Assembly: GCF_965249985.1 (NCBI RefSeq)
Contig: NZ_OZ252280.1
Length of the DNA stretch: 64,000 bases
DNA from: Algiphilus sp022763315
GTDB lineage: Bacteria; Pseudomonadota; Gammaproteobacteria; Nevskiales; Nevskiaceae
Strand: one strand, 5' to 3'
Position numbers and translations under genes: made by a program. Within the stretch, counting starts at the first letter, position 1; every line of letters begins with the position of its first letter. Of this stretch, positions 62,101-64,000 are shown piece by piece. A model generated the notes under the pieces. That model did no database searches, had not been told where the DNA came from, and saw only the letters and a list, made by a program, of their open reading frames with translations.

Positions 62101-63148
62101 TGCAGATCACGGCCACGACGGCGTCGATGCAGATGATGCCGATGATACTGCCCACCACGGCACGGGTCGTGGCATCGCCTACGCCCGCCGCCGTGCGCGG
62201 TGCGCGCAAACCGTAATAGCAGCCGGTAGCACTCAGATAGGCTGCGAAGGCGAGGCTTTTGCCGAAGCCGATCATCACCTGGGTCAGGCTGACCATCTCG
62301 CGCGTCTGCGTCAGATAGCCACTGGCGGGGAGGTGGATCATCAGGGTGGCCACCACCAGGCCGCCGAGCAGGGCGGCCATGCAGGCGATGAAGAAGAGCA
62401 CCGGCATTGCCAGCACCAGAGCGAGCACGCGCGGTACTGCAAGATAGCGGATCGGATCCACGCCCGCGGTGCGCAGCGCATCGATCTCCTCGTTGGCCTG
62501 CATGGTGGCGATCTCGGCCGCAAAGCTGGCCGCGATGCGTCCGGACAACACCACGGCCGTGATCAATGCCGCCATTTCGCGCGCGGTCGCAATCCCGACC
62601 AGATCGGCGACATAGATCTCCGCGCCAAAGGTTCGCAGCTGGACCACGCCGATGAAGGCGAGGATCGCGCCCACCAGAAAATTGACCAGTATGATGATCG
62701 GGACGCTCTGAACGCTGGTCTGGCGGAGGATGCGCAACAGCTCGCGCCCTTGCGGCAGCGCCCGTGCGCCGGGCTGAAGAGCAAGCAGCAGCGCACCTAC
62801 GAAGCGTAGCGGCGGGCGCAGATCCGGCAGACGCAGAGCGCTGGCTGCGCGACGCTGTGGCGGTGCCGCGTCCTGGCGTGCCAGCGCGAGCAATGCCTCC
62901 AGACGGCGCGGCAGCTGCAGCTGAACGTCAAGTGATTGCCGGTCCGCAGCATGCAGCAAGGCCGTCAGGAAGGCGGGCAAGGCCGAATCCCATTGCGTGC
63001 GTTCGGCCACTTCGATGCGAAGTACGCGCGCCCCGCGCAGTGCAGGCAACACGCGCTGGCTGTCCGGGCTGTGTCCCAGTCGCCACTGGCCCGCAATCTG
63101 CAGGTGCAGCGTGCCCTGCTCCAGGTGTTGCTCCACTTGGGCCGACAC
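62084..63148 (-). CDS. MCE-system permease with N-terminal STAS-like domain (MlaE-like)
   Basis: This 354-residue protein has a STAS/MlaB-like N-terminal ~90 residues (LHLQIAGQWRLGHSPDSQRV, LRIEVAERTQWDSAL) fused to a MlaE permease (~125-350: SVPIIILVNFLVGAILAFIG, AEIATMQANEEIDALRTAGV, outlined). In E. coli MlaB is a separate protein, so here the function is carried in the same chain. It is the first gene of the leftward unit. Confidence 0.92.
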   Translation of the reverse strand: MSAQVEQHLEQGTLHLQIAGQWRLGHSPDSQRVLPALRGARVLRIEVAERTQWDSALPAFLTALLHAADRQSLDVQLQLPRRLEALLALARQDAAPPQRRAASALRLPDLRPPLRFVGALLLALQPGARALPQGRELLRILRQTSVQSVPIIILVNFLVGAILAFIGVVQLRTFGAEIYVADLVGIATAREMAALITAVVLSGRIAASFAAEIATMQANEEIDALRTAGVDPIRYLAVPRVLALVLAMPVLFFIACMAALLGGLVVATLMIHLPASGYLTQTREMVSLTQVMIGFGKSLAFAAYLSATGCYYGLRAPRTAAGVGDATTRAVVGSIIGIICIDAVVAVICNALGI

Positions 63149-63163
63149 GCCAGTGCTCCGCGG

Positions 63164-64000
63164 CTAGAACATCTCGGACTGGTCGGGCGTGATGGTTTCC
63201 GTCGGGTCGCGCGAGGGGATCCAATCGCCGGTGATCATCTGGTCGTAGCTCATGCCCGGTCCCACCATCGGGTAGACGCCCGCGTCTGGATCGATGATCA
63301 CTTCGAGGAAGGCTGGCCCATCGTAGGCAACAAATTCGGCAACGACAGCCTCTAGATCTTCGCCTCGGTCCAGGCGCTTGGCAAAACCAAAACCATCGGC
63401 CTCCGCCGCCTTGACGAAATCCTTCTTGTGCAGTGACTTATCGGAGGCGGAGAAGCGGCCCTTGAAGAACAGCTTCTGCCACTGTCGCACCATGCCGTCG
63501 CCATAGTTGTTCAGCACGACGATCTTCACCGGCAGGTCGTAGGTGGTGACCGTTTCCATTTCGCCCAGGTTCATGCGGATGGAAGCGTCGCCGTCGATGT
63601 CGATGATGGCGCGACCGGGGCGGGCGAAAGCGGCGCCGATGGCGGCCGGAAGGCCGAAACCCATCGTACCCATGGAGCCGGAGGTGAGCCACAGCCGCGG
63701 TTCGCGGAAATCGAAATACTGCGCCGCCCACATCTGATGCTGCCCCACGCCGGTGGCGATGACCGCGTTTCCGCGCGTGTGCCGATTGATCGCCTCGATC
63801 ACCGCATAGGGCTGGATTTGCTCCGCCTCGCGGTCGTAATTCATCGCGTAATCACGCTTGAGGTGCGCCAGATGCTGGTGCCAGGCCTCGTAGTTGGGCG
63901 CGAAGCCCTTGGCCTTGCCGTGTGCGGTCAATGCTTCCAGCGCCTCGCGCATGCGACCGACGTGATGCCAACTGACGCGCTTGACCTTGTGGATCTCAGA
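63164..64000 (-). CDS. acetolactate synthase-like large subunit, C-terminal part (5' end outside window)
   Basis: The frame is open to the window edge at 64000. The visible ~278 residues include the ThDP-binding core (IDGDASIRMN... NNYGDGMV), the GSMGTMGFGLPAAIGAAF turn and a C-terminal YPMVGPGMSYDQMI typical of acetolactate synthase catalytic subunits. It makes acetolactate from pyruvate for branched-chain amino-acid synthesis. The FAD region and N-terminus are not visible, so another ThDP enzyme cannot be fully excluded. It ends 15 bases before the permease gene and reads leftward into it. Confidence 0.85.
   Translation of the reverse strand, partial: SEIHKVKRVSWHHVGRMREALEALTAHGKAKGFAPNYEAWHQHLAHLKRDYAMNYDREAEQIQPYAVIEAINRHTRGNAVIATGVGQHQMWAAQYFDFREPRLWLTSGSMGTMGFGLPAAIGAAFARPGRAIIDIDGDASIRMNLGEMETVTTYDLPVKIVVLNNYGDGMVRQWQKLFFKGRFSASDKSLHKKDFVKAAEADGFGFAKRLDRGEDLEAVVAEFVAYDGPAFLEVIIDPDAGVYPMVGPGMSYDQMITGDWIPSRDPTETITPDQSEMF

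Overview
The window looks like a chromosomal segment of a GC-rich gammaproteobacterium. The main evidence is the block infC-rpmI-rplT-pheS-pheT-ihfA-merR-tRNA-Pro(GGG), an order I recall from Pseudomonas and relatives. Three DUF1302 outer-membrane proteins, a DUF1329 protein, an MMPL pump, fadBA and an MCE lipid transporter suggest a lipid- or hydrocarbon-using organism, perhaps near Nevskiales/Xanthomonadales. That placement is an inference and was not tested.

Layout. 1-6589 is an accessory-looking set of metabolite exporters (one LysE, three EamA) with LysR, AraC and Lrp-type regulators and a short-chain dehydrogenase. It lies on the 3' side of tRNA-Ser(TGA), followed by a membrane-anchored class III nucleotidyl cyclase. 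8701-23191 is an envelope cluster: DUF1302, DUF1329, MMPL, a YCF48-like propeller protein, two tandem unrecognised proteins with one membrane anchor and a beta-repeat ectodomain, a second DUF1302, a DUF4393-like protein, a LolA-like protein and TetR. 23207-28816 is the translation and IHF block. 29059-41058 holds a lipoprotein gene and a tightly coupled cellulose operon read leftward: bcsD, bcsP/R-like, fused bcsAB, bcsZ, bcsC and a small TPR gene. 41305-47724 is a TetR-headed tripartite RND efflux operon. 47826-52395 joins a third DUF1302 to a TetR, a fatty-acid hydroxylase family protein and a PF10118 protein. 52445-54621 has a helix-hairpin-helix protein, an ArsR-methyltransferase fusion and a histone-H1-like protein. 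54900-59780 is fadBA, a TetR and a crotonase. 59817-63148 is a four-gene MCE (Mla-like) ABC system. The right edge is an acetolactate synthase-like gene running out of the window.

The best candidate for an undescribed system is 11128-20436 (with 20718-23191 possibly attached). It contains inner-membrane energy (MMPL), periplasmic parts (DUF1329, YCF48-like, LolA-like), two anchored beta-repeat proteins that could span the periplasm, and outer-membrane barrels (DUF1302). I infer a trans-envelope route for a hydrophobic substrate. The smaller surprises are an infC gene whose only plausible start is ATC, a TetR operator that covers its own -10 box beside a nearly leaderless start, and several strong hairpins without U-tracts at gene ends.
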